Assembly: GCA_016617785.1 (NCBI GenBank)
Contig: JADILM010000003.1
Coordinates: 1,364,001-1,428,000 of the forward strand
DNA from: Sporobolomyces roseus
Taxonomy: Eukaryota; Basidiomycota; Microbotryomycetes; Sporidiobolales; Sporidiobolaceae
Length of the DNA stretch: 64,000 nucleotides
Direction: 5' to 3'
Positions 23,198 to 37,748 of this stretch are shown here, one piece after another. Made by a program: the position numbers and the translations under genes. The notes under the pieces are model-generated. The model worked only from the letters and a program-made list of their open reading frames with translations, did no database searches and was not told the DNA's origin. Positions within the stretch are counted from its first letter, which is position 1, and every line of letters begins with the position of its first letter.

Positions 23198-24744
23198 ATG
23201 TCCAAGCCATATGATATTGCAGTCTTCGGAGCGAGTGGTTTCACGGGACAACTCGTAGCCCGATACCTCGCCAGCAAGACTCACGACGAAGGATTCAAGT
23301 TAGTCGCAGTCGGAAGGAACGCTGACAAGGTTAAACAACGAATGAAAGAAGTCGGAGTTACTGCAGACGTGCTCGTGGCGGACTCGACAGACGAGAACAG
23401 CTTGAGAGACGTTTTGAAACAGGTCAAAGTCGTCGCTTCTCTCGTAATTTCGCTCTCTCTCTCTTCTTGCATTTCCCCGGGGCTGAGTCTCTCTCTTCAT
23501 GATAGGTTGGACCATATATGCAGCACGGAGAGCTCCTCTATCGTTTGTGTGCTGAAATGGGCGTTCATTACTGCGATCTCACTGGTGAGTCGAGTCTTCT
23601 GTTTCTCGCTGCTTACTCCTTTCCGGATCACTCGACGGGATCATTCAGCGACTGCGCCAATACTGATAGCTCGCTCGATTCCTAGGTGAAACTCCCTTCG
23701 TTTACAAGATGGCAAAGAACTACACTCGATCTGCACTGGCTTCAAAAGCCATTCTCGTCAACGCTTCCGGATTCGACTCGATCCCTTCCGATATCAACAC
23801 CTTCCTCGCCGCCCAAAGACTCCAGCAAATCGACAGCAACGCTTCTCTTGGTTCAGTCAGATCTGGATTCAAGGCGAAGGGAACTTTCTCAGGTGGAACT
23901 CTCGCTAGTGGAATCGGAATGATCGAAGCTGGAGCCGAGGATCGTAAACTCGCTATGGATCCCTATGCTCTTTGCCCTAGTACGTTCTCCGTACTCAGCT
24001 CTTTCTTTCCCGTCTACTTTAACTAACTTTCAATTCGAGCATTCGCAGTCGAAGGCAAACACAAACCGTCGACAGTTCTCGCCAAATCATTCGATTTCAA
24101 CGGTCAACGAACTTGGGGAGGATTCTTCATCATGGCACCCTACAACACTGCGATCGTTCGTCGTTCGTGGGGAATCTTTGAATCTGCAAACCCTCAATCT
24201 CGACCTCTCAAGTACGGAGAGAACTTCTCTTATGAAGAGTACATGACCATGCCTGGAGCTGTCTCGGCATTCTTCACTTCAGTCTTCCTTTACTTCGGAT
24301 TAGGAGCTAGTGAGTGGTGTCGTTCGAATCGAGTTACTCAATTCTTGGCTGACTCGATGCACTCCCAACCATCTCGCAGTCCTCATCAGTCCCATTCGAG
24401 CACTCTTGAAACGTCTCGGACCTCAAAGTGGAGATGGACCTTCGAAGGAAGCTCAAGAATCTGGATGGTTCGAAACGACGACCGTCGCAAAGAGTGACGA
24501 TGGAAAACACGAGATCAAGGTAGTCATGAAAGGGAAAGGAGATCCAGGATACGCAGGAACTAGTATCATGATCTCAGAGGTCGCACTCGGACTCCTCAAG
24601 GATCACGAACGACTCACTCCTCTCGCGAAACAAGGAGGTTCGCTCACTCCGGCCACCGCACTCGGAAACGTCCTTGTCGAACGACTCGAAAGGACTGGCA
24701 AATTCTCCTTCTCCATCGAGGATTCCGAGAGCAAGAGTAAGTAG
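23198..24744 (+). CDS. Saccharopine dehydrogenase-like oxidoreductase
   Basis: Five exons (23198-23443, 23506-23584, 23686-23979, 24049-24309, 24380-24744), all in phase, give 414 residues. The N-terminus has a Rossmann dinucleotide fold (IAVFGASGFTGQLVARYLA, G-x-x-G-x-x-G), followed by VGPYMQHGELL and CDLTGE, the characteristic strings of the SCCPDH / trans-acting enoyl-reductase branch rather than true Lys9. No signal peptide is present. The substrate is not predictable; family members are associated with lipid droplets or with reduction steps in lipid synthesis. The ATG at 23198 directly precedes the Rossmann strand. Reading straight through the first donor produces a spurious Ser/Leu-rich frame, so the splice at 23443/23444 matters for the annotation. 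Confidence 0.85.
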
Positions 24745-25092
24745 AGGGAGGAAGTAGCTAGCATACGATATTGTAGTAAAAACTTTGGTGATTTGTTGCG
24801 AAACTTGGAATCGTTCAACTTTGTTCGTCTTCGGCCTTTCTTTGAGGATCATCGATTGCGCCGCATGTCACTGTGGATGTAGGGAGAGGGAGCTGGCCCG
24901 TTTTAATGTAGCGAAAAGTGAGAGAAGTAGCGAGGGAGCGAAGCCGGAAAGTTGGCTCTCGCTCTCCCACTATTCACTCGGTTTGCACCGGTACCTCGCC
25001 AAAGCACTCCAGTATCGAACCTGACGGTCCTCCATACAAGCCGACTCATCCCCAGCCTCTCTCCTCTCTTCAAACCCCACCAAATTCGATCG

Positions 25093-26478
25093 ATGACAAC
25101 TTTCAAGAAGATCCGAGTCCTCCTCACAAACGATGATGGACCACCCACCGACGTGAGAGGCCACAGCCCATTTATCTTTCCATTCGCAAAGGGACTCGTC
25201 GAAAAACTAGGGTGGGAAGTGAAAGTTGTCGTTCCTTCGAAACAGCGAAGCTGGTACGTCGCTTCTCTCTAGCTCATTCGTGCATGCTATCAGTACTGAA
25301 TGAAGTAAGATCTTCTGGACGTACAGGGCTGGCAAAAGTTATGTCATAGTCGATCAAACGAAGGGACAATATTTCTATCCCGATCCTCAGTCCGAAGATG
25401 GAACGAAAGGAGATCTACGAGACCTCCCATTGAAGCCGGAAGAAAGAGGAGACAAGATGGAGATAATCTTGCTCGATGGAACTCCCGCGACTTGCGCTTC
25501 GATCGCTTTACATAACCTTTTCGCTCCCGATTCGTTCGACTTTGTCATTTCTGGTCCTAATTTCGGTCGGAACACAAGTAGCGTGAGTATCTATCTCTCT
25601 TTCGATCCGGCTTCGGAGAGAGTGCGAGGAGAACTGACGAATTCATCCCATTCCTTCTCCTGCATCTCCTTCGCTTTCCTTCCCTCGGCGCTTCTCTTGA
25701 TTCAGGCTTTCGCGCTCTCAAGTGGTACACTCGGAGCTGCTCTCGCTGGATCACTCTCGGGAACACCAGGGATCGCGCTCAGTTGGGGTTTGATGGAGGG
25801 TTACAAACCTCCAGGTCAAGAATTGGTTGATGCGGCAGTACAAGTCTCTTGCGACGTTATTCAGCGGTTGCACAAATTAGGATGGGGTGAAGGTGCGAAC
25901 AAGGTCGATGTGTATTCTGTAAACGTACCTGTAAGTCTCTTTCTAGCACTGTTGAAAGAGTCACGAAAAGCGGTTATTGAATTTTGTAAACTCTCGCTCG
26001 TCTTCAGCTCATGCCCTCAATTGTCGAGAATCCTGAAGTACACTGGACGTCAATGGCGGTCACTGGATACGGGCGATTGTTCAAATCGCTAAATGGCGCT
26101 CCTCCCAAAGTCGACGATGCTGGGCCATCTGCAATTCCCGAACCCAAGTCCTCGAGCAGCGTCGAAGATTCCAGTCAAGGTGACGAGAGCCTACTCGTCA
26201 AAGAAGAGCACTACTCTACCCCGCTCGCATTCGGTTTCGCTCCAGATATCACTCATCTCGTCAACCCAGATGCGAAGGGAATGGTATGTCCACCCCCTCT
26301 CCCTTTTATCTTACTCAGGAACTGTACTGATGAGATTCTGAATGTGTAGGTTCAAGGAGAAGATCGAACGACGCTACATGAGGGAAAAGTTTCGGTTACT
26401 CCTGTTAGAGCAGCTTTTGCAGAGGCGAAACCACCTAGTGGGCTCCCGGTCAAGGACGGATTCGTCTGGAAGCTGTAG
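25093..26478 (+). CDS. SurE-like phosphatase/nucleotidase
   Basis: Five exons (25093-25253, 25327-25582, 25706-25930, 26008-26283, 26350-26478) yield 348 residues. The start has the SurE metal-site motif VLLTNDDGPP (adjacent Asp pair). The second signature, ISGPNFGRN, follows at about residue 130, and the conserved GTLGAALAGSLSGTPGIALS helix after it. SurE proteins are divalent-metal acid phosphatases acting on nucleoside monophosphates and short polyphosphate; in fungi the domain also occurs in Pby1-type proteins. Here it is a stand-alone enzyme, with a ~60-residue Ser/Glu-rich insertion before the C-terminal part. The ATG at 25093 is used because no earlier ATG lies in frame, though the frame is open 5' of it. 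Same strand as the preceding oxidoreductase. Confidence 0.85.
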
Positions 26479-26900
26479 TAGCCATGTCTTTTGCGCATTC
26501 TCTATCTATTCTTTCCATTTCGACCTGAGAGAGAATAGAAAATTTGTGCGAGGAAAAGTCTGTTACCTTCTGCCTTTTTCCTCTCGCTCTCACCGGATTG
26601 CTCGATCGGCAGAGTCACTCACTATGACTATGAGTGCGGTGAGGCGGGCTCGATACGACGCTTTGAGCCCAAGAGGCGCTTTGTGAAACTTGACTTCCTT
26701 CGTTCTCCCTCTTCCCTCTCTTTCTGATCTCAACTTCTCCTCTTAGTGACTTCATCCTCCGCCGGCCACTTCCTGATACTCTCAGAGATCCTCTACGAGT
26801 GTCTCCAGCCTTTCTCGTCGCCTCTCCGCTCTTCAGTGTATCACTCAACTCTCGGAAAACTCGCTTTCGACCTCTCGCCGCTAAATGCTCACGGAGAACG

Positions 26901-27798
26901 ATGGATCGTTTACTCGCACTACAGGGAAGATCAAAGGAGAGCGCTCAGGGTTGCTCAAGTGGATCTCTGTTGACGGGAAGCTCGAGGGAATCGAATAAGT
27001 CTCGAGAGAAAGGCAGGACGACGACTTTACGTTCCTTCACAGCAAGTTCAGGTATGCGTTCGAATCGAGAGTAGTACGAGATATCGACTGATCGCAGTAT
27101 CACGTTTTACAGGATACGCTGTCGATTCAAAGCTGTTCTCATCGTCAATTTCATCGCTCGAATCGGATTCTACTTTGTCTCGCACCGAATTCGGGCAACT
27201 ATCACCTCGAAGGACGAGCCAGATGTCAAGAAGCAAGAATAGACGGCTCAACTCCAGTCCTGCGTCGCTCAAAGCGGAATCCGACAATTCACCAAGTTTC
27301 GCAATCTACGAAGATCGGCCCGACGACGACGCCGCTCGATCTCTCACTCTCTTTCGAGATCCAGCCTTCTTAGAAGATCCAGAGTCGTCAGGGGAGAATC
27401 TCGTGAGTGTCGTGAGGAAAGCTACGAGGGGACCGCACACTGACCAGGTCTTTACCTTTCTGACCATCTCACAGCTCCGACGACTACCTCCTTCTCCTTC
27501 CTTCGCTCGAAAACCTCTACAAACCTCCTGCTCTTTGAATCCCGAAACCTTCAATCACGTCAACAAACAAAGTGCCGTCACCTCGTCTTCAAATCTCGTT
27601 GTCAAAGCTTCTTCATCCTCTCCAAAACCCCACCAGTCCTTCACTTTCGAATTCGATTTTGACTGTCCTCTCGCTTTCCAATCGACTGACGAGAACCCAG
27701 ATTCACAACATATCGAGGTGGAACGTGAATTCGATGATTCTGTCGACGATGGATTCTCGAACTCAACTCGTCCGAATTCGAACCTATTCCTAGCTTAA
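26901..27798 (+). CDS. Hypothetical Ser-rich protein, 2 exons
   Basis: Exons 26901-27051 and 27113-27798 join in phase to 278 residues. The sequence is serine-rich, with SRTEFGQLSPRR-type basic/SP motifs in the first half and an acidic C-terminal half (FEFDFDCPLAF, EREFDDSVDDGF). No membrane segment, signal peptide or known domain is visible. It may be a phosphoprotein or a lineage-specific regulator. The start was chosen as the ATG giving a clean splice (donor GTATGC, acceptor TTTACAG). Confidence is limited because composition is low complexity. Confidence 0.45.
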
Positions 27799-28119
27799 CA
27801 CTCACAATCATGGGGAGAGATCCTGAGAGGAGAGGGTCACAGGACTGGAGGACGAACTCGAACGGGAAGAACGAAGAACGAAGATTGAACATACTATTCG
27901 CAATTGAAATATTGGTTTACTCTTTTTCTGTGCTCCTTCATGTATCAGCTATGCATGTCCAGTAAGGTTCAGCTCAGTGAGCCCTGATCCAGGTCCTGCA
28001 CGTAGTGACGTGTTCGTTCTCTCGAGACTGGAAAAGCTAGACACCGCTCGTCGTCGATATCGCAAAAGCTGCGGAGAAGCAGGGCAACGATTTCGCTTGC
28101 ACTAGACAAACAACGATCG

Positions 28120-30597
28120 CTACTCCTCTCCTTCCTCGCCTCGATCCTCGTCCATTCCTTCTCCTTCGCTCGTCGTTTGTCGGTGGAACCTCGCAGGAGG
28201 AACCGGAAGTCCGATAGGAGGACCAGTAGTAGTACTTCTCCTAGATTTACGTTGCAACCTCGCGAGCTGTACCATCAACCTACTCTTAGTATCTACACGA
28301 AGTAGGACTAAATGTGAGAGTTGAGAAACGTACCATATCTTCCTCGGTTTCTGCCAATTTAGGTCTCCTCTTCTTTTTCTTCGGCATCTCCCATGGAGCT
28401 CTTACAGGTTTCTTAGGTTTCCTCCTACCTCCTCCTCCTCCTTGTGTACCTTCCACAACCTCTCCCTCTCCCCCCTCTGCTTCTGCCTCGCTTTGACCGC
28501 TCCCACTCGCATTTCCACTGTCTTCTCCATTCTCCTCTTCCTCTCTCTCACTCGCTCCACTCCCCTCCTCTGTCTCGACCGCACTACTCTCACTTCCACT
28601 CCCACTTCTCTCACTCCTACTCTGACTCCGACTCCCTTTCCTCCCTTTCCCTCTCCTCCCGCCTCCGCCAACACTCTTCCTCTGCCCCGTCTTTGCCACT
28701 CCCTCTCTCTCCCTAGATTCTTTACTCAATTCCCACCCCAACAAATCATCACAATCCTTATCTTCGACTCTGACCCCTTGTAACAATCCCATGAATTTCC
28801 TCCTCACGACTTGTTTGATTTGATCCAAATAATCAAACGCGTACCATCCTTCGTTTGCGTCTCGAGAACATTCAGAGAGTACTCCTTCGGGAGAATCGAT
28901 GAGTGCTCGTGAGAGTGGATCGTGAATGTCGACGAGTTGGAAATTTCCAATTTTCGAAAATACTTCGAGGCCATCAAAGATGTGGGATTTACTGTTTGTT
29001 TCGAAATCCCTTCAAACTATCAGCTGTGTCGAGGGGGATGGATAGATATGAGTAGAGAGAAATATGAACTCACTTTGAACCTTTCTCTCCTCCTTCTCCG
29101 TTCTCTCCTCCTCCAGTACTAGTACCGGATCTCAAATGTTTCCCTTTCGCCGCCAAAGCCTGACTCGCACCTTTAGTACCAGGCAATGCTTTACTCCTGA
29201 CATTGTTAATATTCCTCAGAATGAAATGTTGATAGCTAAAACTCAAAACTTCCTCATCAATATCTGCACTCTTTCGCTCGAGAGGGAGAAGGAGAGAAAG
29301 GGGGGGGACGTACAAGCGTGCTTCTGGATCAGTACGAGGATCATACCCAAACTTGATAACCAAATCTCGAAAAGGTCCATCCGAAAAAGTGTATCCAATC
29401 ATAGGCCAAACCGATTTATTACTACTCTCTTCTCCCTCTCTTATCAGCTCTCACTTTCCCCTCACTAAAAAGAGGTAGTTGGGAAGAGAGAAAACTTACT
29501 TGTTGACGAATTTGTTTTCCTCGGCATTCAATTGATTACACATTGCTACCCTAGTCCAAACCCTCCTCTCTTCGAAAAGCCCCTCCAATTTCTTTTCCAC
29601 CCGATTCTTTTCCGTTCTCCCCAACTCTTTGAGAAAGTTTGGATCGGGTGCGATTGGGATCGAGGGACCATGGAGGAATAGGATGGATTGCATCGTTTTA
29701 ACTTTGTATCGCGTCGAATTCACTAATCGAGTTAGACCTGTATCTGTAGTGATTCGTACGGCACCTCCTGCAGGTCGAAGACTAACACACACACAGAGAG
29801 AGAGAGAGGGAGAAAGTCACTACGCGTCCAAGAGAAGGGAGAGAGAGAGTGAGAGAGAACGAACTCGAAGTTTTGAGGTAAGCCGTGTCGAGTAAAGATG
29901 GGAGGTGGGATGAAAGAGGATTCGGGGAATGATTCGGATGGGTCTGGCATGGTGAATTGACGGATTGCAGTGACTGTCATCGAGAGGAGTCAGAAAGGGT
30001 GAGAGAGGGGAGAAGAGAGAGAGAGAGATGAGTTACTGTCGAGTGAACGGATTCCGTCTACTAGGTTCAAGACGGGATCGGATTGAGGCAAGGAAGGTAG
30101 GTATTGGAAATCTGCCATAGCTTTACAATCGCTCAACCCTCCATGAGCTCTACATTTGCACATAGAAAGAGAGAGTGAATCCGAGACGTACCTCTGAATC
30201 TGATCAATTTGTTCTCTATCCCTACTGGTTCAATCCTATACTGTCCCTCTTGTACAATCTCACCTTTATCATCTCTCAAAGGTACTTTTCTCCTCCTCTT
30301 TGTGACTTTGAATACGATGTTGTTGGTGTCTTTTACGGATGCTTGAACTTTGTGGTGGTAAGGATTCGAGAGGGATAAATTCAATTCGATTGCTTGTTGG
30401 TTAGGTGTTTGAGAGAGTGCTTTTGAGAGTATTGAGCGGGAGGGTAGAGTCGAGAGTGCAGTTTCGAGGGATGCGGGAGATGAAGAGATGGGAGATGGAT
30501 AAGAGAGTGTAGAGATTTGAGAGAGATTAGAATGGTTTAATCGATAAAGGGGTGCATCGGATGAAGGGTTCAATGGTGGTGGAATAGGTAAATCCAT
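28120..30597 (-). CDS. TFC1: Transcription factor TFIIIC subunit tau95-type (Sfc1/Tfc1, GTF3C5)
   Basis: A minus-strand gene of about seven exons. The N-terminal part has the LNLSLSNPYHHKVQASV stretch, followed by a basic KVTKRRRKVPLRD segment, matching the TFIIIC5 dimerisation region. Later exons carry the family's diagnostic strings WTRVAMCNQL and GPFRDLVIKFGYDPRTDPEA, then RLY QHFILR. The C-terminus is acidic and Ser/Glu-rich with a basic KKKKRRPK patch. TFIIIC binds A and B boxes of tRNA promoters and recruits TFIIIB for RNA polymerase III; this subunit contacts the A-box side with its tau55 partner. The final exon ends at the stop near 28120 after a GTACAG acceptor. The gene starts only 98 bp from the Ufe1 gene on the other strand. 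Microsatellite-like AC and AG runs occupy one of its introns (29784-29810). Confidence 0.85.
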
Positions 30598-30695
30598 CTC
30601 TTTGGGAGTGAATGGGGATGAGAGAGAGATGAGAGAGAGTCACTTGGAATTTGTTTCTCTCTTTCCCTCTTTCCCTTTTCCCCACCTCGACGAAT
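30598..30695. promoter_or_regulatory. 98-bp divergent promoter between TFIIIC subunit and Ufe1
   Basis: The start codons of the two genes face away from each other with only 98 bp between them, so both 5' leaders and core promoters must share this space. It contains a GAGAGAGATGAGAGAGAG purine run and a facing pyrimidine-rich CTCTCTTTCCCTCTTTCCC tract, which could act as the initiator for each side. Confidence 0.55.
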
Positions 30696-32027
30696 ATGAT
30701 CTCAACTTCATTAGATCTCACACAAGAGTTCAAGCAACTAGTATCATCAAAAGAGAAGTCACTCGCTTCAAACCCCAAACGACAACGCATCAAATTCAAC
30801 AAGTCATCATCAACTACTACTTGTCCTTATCCAGATGCATGGACAACTCAAGCTACTCAAGTAGCAACCAACCTGACTTCCTTCTCCCAATTCCTCTCGT
30901 CGATTAGACGTCCCTACCTAGATTTGTCCTCTTCATCAACATCAAATTCGACTTCAGCGAGAGGTGGATTGGATCCAACTAAACAAGGATTCGCAATGTG
31001 GGAAGGAGTCAAATCATTGAGTGACAGAGAGAGGGACGAGATTGATTTCAGCGTCAAAATCGCACTGAGGAAATCAGTTGAACGAGTGAGGGAACTCGAA
31101 CAATTAGAGAAAGGTAAACAACTCTTGGTCTCTCTCTTCCTACTCCTCGTTGCGTCGTTCAAAACTAATCTTGTGTTAAAACGGACGACATTCGGAATAG
31201 TTCGAATAGCGAATGAGAAGAAACTTCGACCTCCCCCTTCTTCTTCCTCTTCCTCTTCCTCCTCAGGCTTCTCCCGATTCTTCTCCTCTCCTCCTTCTTC
31301 CTCGCCTGAAACGTCAACCTCAGAATCCCTTTCTTCCCATCGAGCATTCGTTACTTTATACCTCAACACGCTCCTCCAACGCGTTTCGGAACGACAAAGG
31401 ATACAACAAGAAACTCGAGTGACTAGACAATTGGACAAGAGTTCTAGTTTAGGTGGACTCGGGGGTGGGGGTGCATTGGGAATGGATCGGTTGGGGAGGG
31501 AAATGGCTGAGAGTGCTGCTTCTCACAGGAAGAGGGGTTCGAAAGGGAAAGGAAAGGAGGAATGGGAATCGATGGATAGTCAAGGGGAAAAGGGCCATCA
31601 AGGAGGTGTACCATCCATTTACAAACCCTTGAATGGCTCATTCGAGGATCAAGAAGAAGAGGAGGAGGAAGATGGATTGAATCAATTAGGAATCGAGTTG
31701 ACTCGAGAACAAATCCTTCAATTCGAAGCGGAAGAATCAGAACTCTTACGAGCGACTCAAACCGATTTGGAATCGCTTAAAACGGCAGAATCTTCTTTAC
31801 TCGAAATTTCATCTTTACAAACTCAATTAGCGGTTCATCTAAGTCAGCAAAGTGAATTGACGGATAAATTGTGGGAAGAAGTTCAGGAGGTTAATGGACG
31901 AGTTGGGGAAGGGAATCTCCAGTTGAAGAAAGCGAAGGAGAGGGGAAGGGATAGTAGGGTTTGGTTGCTGGTTTTCTTGTTTGGGAGTAGTTTCACTCTG
32001 TTGTTTTTGGATTACTACTCTTCGTGA
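30696..32027 (+). CDS. UFE1: ER Qa-SNARE, syntaxin-18/Ufe1-like
   Basis: Two exons (30696-31113, 31201-32027) give 414 residues. The N-terminus (DLTQEFKQLVSSKEKSL) matches the syntaxin-18 N-peptide/Habc start. Further features are the GLDPTKQGFAMWEGVKSLSD block, an SNARE helix near residues 325-390 (TDLESLKTAESSLLEIS and on), and a C-terminal membrane anchor (VWLLVFLFGSSFTLLFL) with only six residues after it, a tail-anchored layout. Ufe1 acts in Golgi-to-ER retrograde fusion and ER homotypic fusion with Sec20, Use1 and Sec22. The 87-nt intron has no stop and keeps frame; unspliced it would add a hydrophobic 29-residue block, so the intron call rests on the CTAAT branch site, the TAG acceptor and the odd composition. 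Low-complexity Ser runs follow the junction. Confidence 0.82.
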   Translation: MISTSLDLTQEFKQLVSSKEKSLASNPKRQRIKFNKSSSTTTCPYPDAWTTQATQVATNLTSFSQFLSSIRRPYLDLSSSSTSNSTSARGGLDPTKQGFAMWEGVKSLSDRERDEIDFSVKIALRKSVERVRELEQLEKGKQLLVSLFLLLVASFKTNLVLKRTTFGIVRIANEKKLRPPPSSSSSSSSSGFSRFFSSPPSSSPETSTSESLSSHRAFVTLYLNTLLQRVSERQRIQQETRVTRQLDKSSSLGGLGGGGALGMDRLGREMAESAASHRKRGSKGKGKEEWESMDSQGEKGHQGGVPSIYKPLNGSFEDQEEEEEEDGLNQLGIELTREQILQFEAEESELLRATQTDLESLKTAESSLLEISSLQTQLAVHLSQQSELTDKLWEEVQEVNGRVGEGNLQLKKAKERGRDSRVWLLVFLFGSSFTLLFLDYYSS

Positions 32028-32311
32028 GGGGCGTTTTATTCTTACTCATTCGTTCTTTAGAGTTGTTGTCGAGGCCCATCACGACACTGTCGAACAGATC
32101 GAATGAATCCCTTAGTGCAACGCGTTTCAAAGCCGCCGCTCTTCGCATCCAATCTACCTCTCAACGCTACGCTGCCTGAACGCTCTCAGTCGAAGAGAGC
32201 AGAAGGATCAAAGAATGAAAAGATAGTATCCGATGCGTGTGCGAAGAAATGAGAAAAGAAATACAATCGTTCACCGACTCCAAAATCCAAATCCAAATAC
32301 AGAATCGCACG

Positions 32312-34016
32312 CTAATCTATCCGTTTCTTTGGTCTCGTAACGTCCTGCGTCGACCCCTTTAGTCCTGCATCATTCCTCAAATTCTCCAATCCCGCTTCCA
32401 ATCCCGATCGATCCATAATACTCACTTCATCCTCCTCCAAATCCTCTTCATCATCACTCAAATCCAATCCCCAAGCAACTGAATCCCTTCTCTGATCACC
32501 CTTGTTGACTCCTCCTCCTCCTCGATCCTCACTACTACTCAAATCGACCAATTCCCCTTCTACCTTGTTCTTCCCTCGAGCACTTTCCTCCTCTTCTTCT
32601 TCTTCTTCTTCGAAATCCGAGAAATCCCCATCTCCCTCCCATGATAGCGCCTCTACACCATCATCTCCCTCCTCAGGTAATCTCACACTCCCCCTTCTCC
32701 CTCCTCCCCTCTCTCCATCCAATAACTCATCCACTTCCCCCAACAACCCTTGCTCCAAATCCACGTCCCCTCCAATTCCTCCTTCTGCCGCTTCTTCGAC
32801 GTACCTCATCGTCAATTTGTACAGGTACCAACTAGTCGCCGATCCTAAGAGGGTACCGAAAATCATGAATCCCAAATTCATGTAACGGGATAAAGGATCC
32901 ATGGAATGACGAGAAGAAGGGTCGGCGAAAAGATAGGTACGGTGGCCTATGAATACGTGTCTATTTATTTTGATCATCAAGAGAGGGGGGGAAAGAGGTC
33001 AGTTGGGGAGAGAGAGAGAGAGGGAGAGAGAGAGAGTCAGAGGAGGGAAGAGGAGACGAACAGGAGAAGTTTTGGAGTGATTGTACTGTTGAAGTTTGAT
33101 GAGAGTCAAGGAGAGAAGGTATAGGGGAATGGGGGAAGCACGAAACATTGTGGTCAGTTAATTCCTGTTGAGGGATAAGGAGTAAGATGGGAGAAGAAGG
33201 AAAAGAGATTCCTTACAGAGTTGCGAGGAAGAATTGGGAGAGTGTTACAGATTCGACTGAAGCGAAGAATGCGTTCGAGTAAGGGTAAGGGAAGGGACAT
33301 AATCTCAATAGAATGATTAGAGGTAGACCTGGTGCGAATCAGATGAAACGGACATGAATCTCCTTTCCTTCAAATTGGATCAAGTTTCGCAGGTGGAAAA
33401 AACGCACCTTTGACTTGAACTGCAGTTGACAAAGCTCTGAACGTTTGATCTTTCTTGATGAAGGGTGCGAAGAGATGTACCAATCTCCTTACTACGACGA
33501 ACGAGAATACTCCTCCAACTAAACAAGATCCTGCAGAAATAAAGAATCCTGGATACACTCCATATGCGAATCCGATCAAAGTTTGTGCGGTACCGTAACC
33601 GATCAAAGGAGGTACCGAGGTGACCTAATTCCATGATTGAGAAGAGAGGAGTTGAGAGAGGAAGTTTTTGCGAATAGAGAGAGGAAAAAGGGAATAACGA
33701 ACGATTACGATCAATGAAAGGATTGCCCAACCGTATGATAAATCCCTTATATTATCCGCTAATTGTGCTAGCCCTACATTACGATAGGAGAGAGGTCTCA
33801 GAGTGATCTTCGGATGAGGAGGAGGGGAAGAAGATGGAACGAACAAGCAAAGATAGCTTGCCAACCTATCCACCAGAAGATTGCACCTCCAATTATATGA
33901 AGAGCTACCCAAATCCATAATAGGATCTTTGCTCTGGGTCCTAATCCTTCGTAGTAGTCGACGGCTTTTTGATAACTTGTCATTAATCTTGATGATAATG
34001 CATTCAGGCGATTCAT
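32312..34016 (-). CDS. TVP38: Tvp38/TMEM64-type Golgi membrane protein (VTT/SNARE-associated domain)
   Basis: Multi-exon gene from ATG 34016. Exon 1 has the conserved opening helix and first membrane span (LLWIWVALHIIGGAIFWWIG). Exon 2 has the amphipathic ADNIRDLSYGWAILSLIV. Further exons have TSVPPLIGYGTAQTLIGFAYG, the SAGSCLVGGVFSFVVVRRL hairpin and a final span (YMNLGFMIFGTLLGSATSWYLYKL), with a long Asp/Glu-rich cytosolic tail. The GYGTAQTLIGFAYGVYPGFFI re-entrant segment is the VTT-domain signature. Tvp38 works in Golgi/endosome membrane homeostasis; VTT relatives have scramblase activity. A GA-rich 29-nt tract lies in an intron near 33008-33036. Exon phases were checked for the first three borders only. 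The stop is at 32312-32314. Confidence 0.85.
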
Positions 34017-34277
34017 GCGAGCTGATCGAGTTGAACTGTGATCAACTGGCTCGTGGTGTGATTGATGCAGTCGAGTCGAGAGTGAGCAAGTGAGGTGGAG
34101 CGAAACAACGACACCCGCTTCTTGTCCTCAACCACTTGACCCAGCCTATTCCAGAACACTCAGCTACACTCAAGAACACCCTCTACACTCAGTCGAGCGT
34201 ACAAGCGCTCCTCTCTCTTCTCGAACAGCGTCCTCCACTCTCCCTCTCCAACTCCTCGTCGCTCTCTCAACAACACG

Positions 34278-37323
<3,046 letters not shown>

Positions 37324-37485
37324 TCAAACACTCTCGTTTCTCTTTTCTTCTCTTTCTTTTCTCCAATCCAATCATTCTCTCGACTACTCCTCGCATACCA
37401 AGCTGTTTCTCTCACTCCATCTGATTTCGTTACCCTAAAACCCATACATAATCCCAATTTGTCGACTCTCCCATCTGTATCTTTC

Positions 37486-37507
37486 CTCTCTCTCTCTCTC
37501 TCTCTCT
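37486..37507. repeat. (CT)11 microsatellite
   Basis: An uninterrupted CT run of 22 nt between the PAP1 stop and the histone H1 start, in a leader/trailer area that is generally pyrimidine rich. Such tracts are frequent just upstream of starts in this window and may be initiator-type promoter elements. Confidence 0.85.
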
Positions 37508-37748
37508 TCGCAAGGCTCCTTTCCTTTTCTCCCTTCTCCAGTTTGTGTAGTATCTCTCTCTCTCTCTTCATAGCAATGCAAAGGAAAACAAGTCATTGCC
37601 CTTCAAGGTCCTCGTTGTCAAATTGTACCCTTGGGACTTGCGAAAAACGAAAAGGGGGTCTCGAACCAAACTCGAATCGACGGATTTCACTTTCTCTCTT
37701 TTCCTTCCTCTCACTCTCTCTCTCGACATCTCTCGACAAGTGACGGTA

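Noticed and set aside
24952..25092. Hydrophobic N-terminal extension for the SurE-like protein
   Set aside because: The extended frame starts at TTG and contains no ATG before 25093, so the extension is not used in a standard start model.
28402..28783. Several plus- and minus-strand frames opposite the TFIIIC acidic tail
   Set aside because: They are repetitive mirror images of Ser/Glu-rich coding DNA with no domain of their own.
33008..33036. GA-rich tract as a possible regulatory element
   Set aside because: It lies within a TVP38 intron and, read on the coding strand, is just a long pyrimidine tract typical of introns here.
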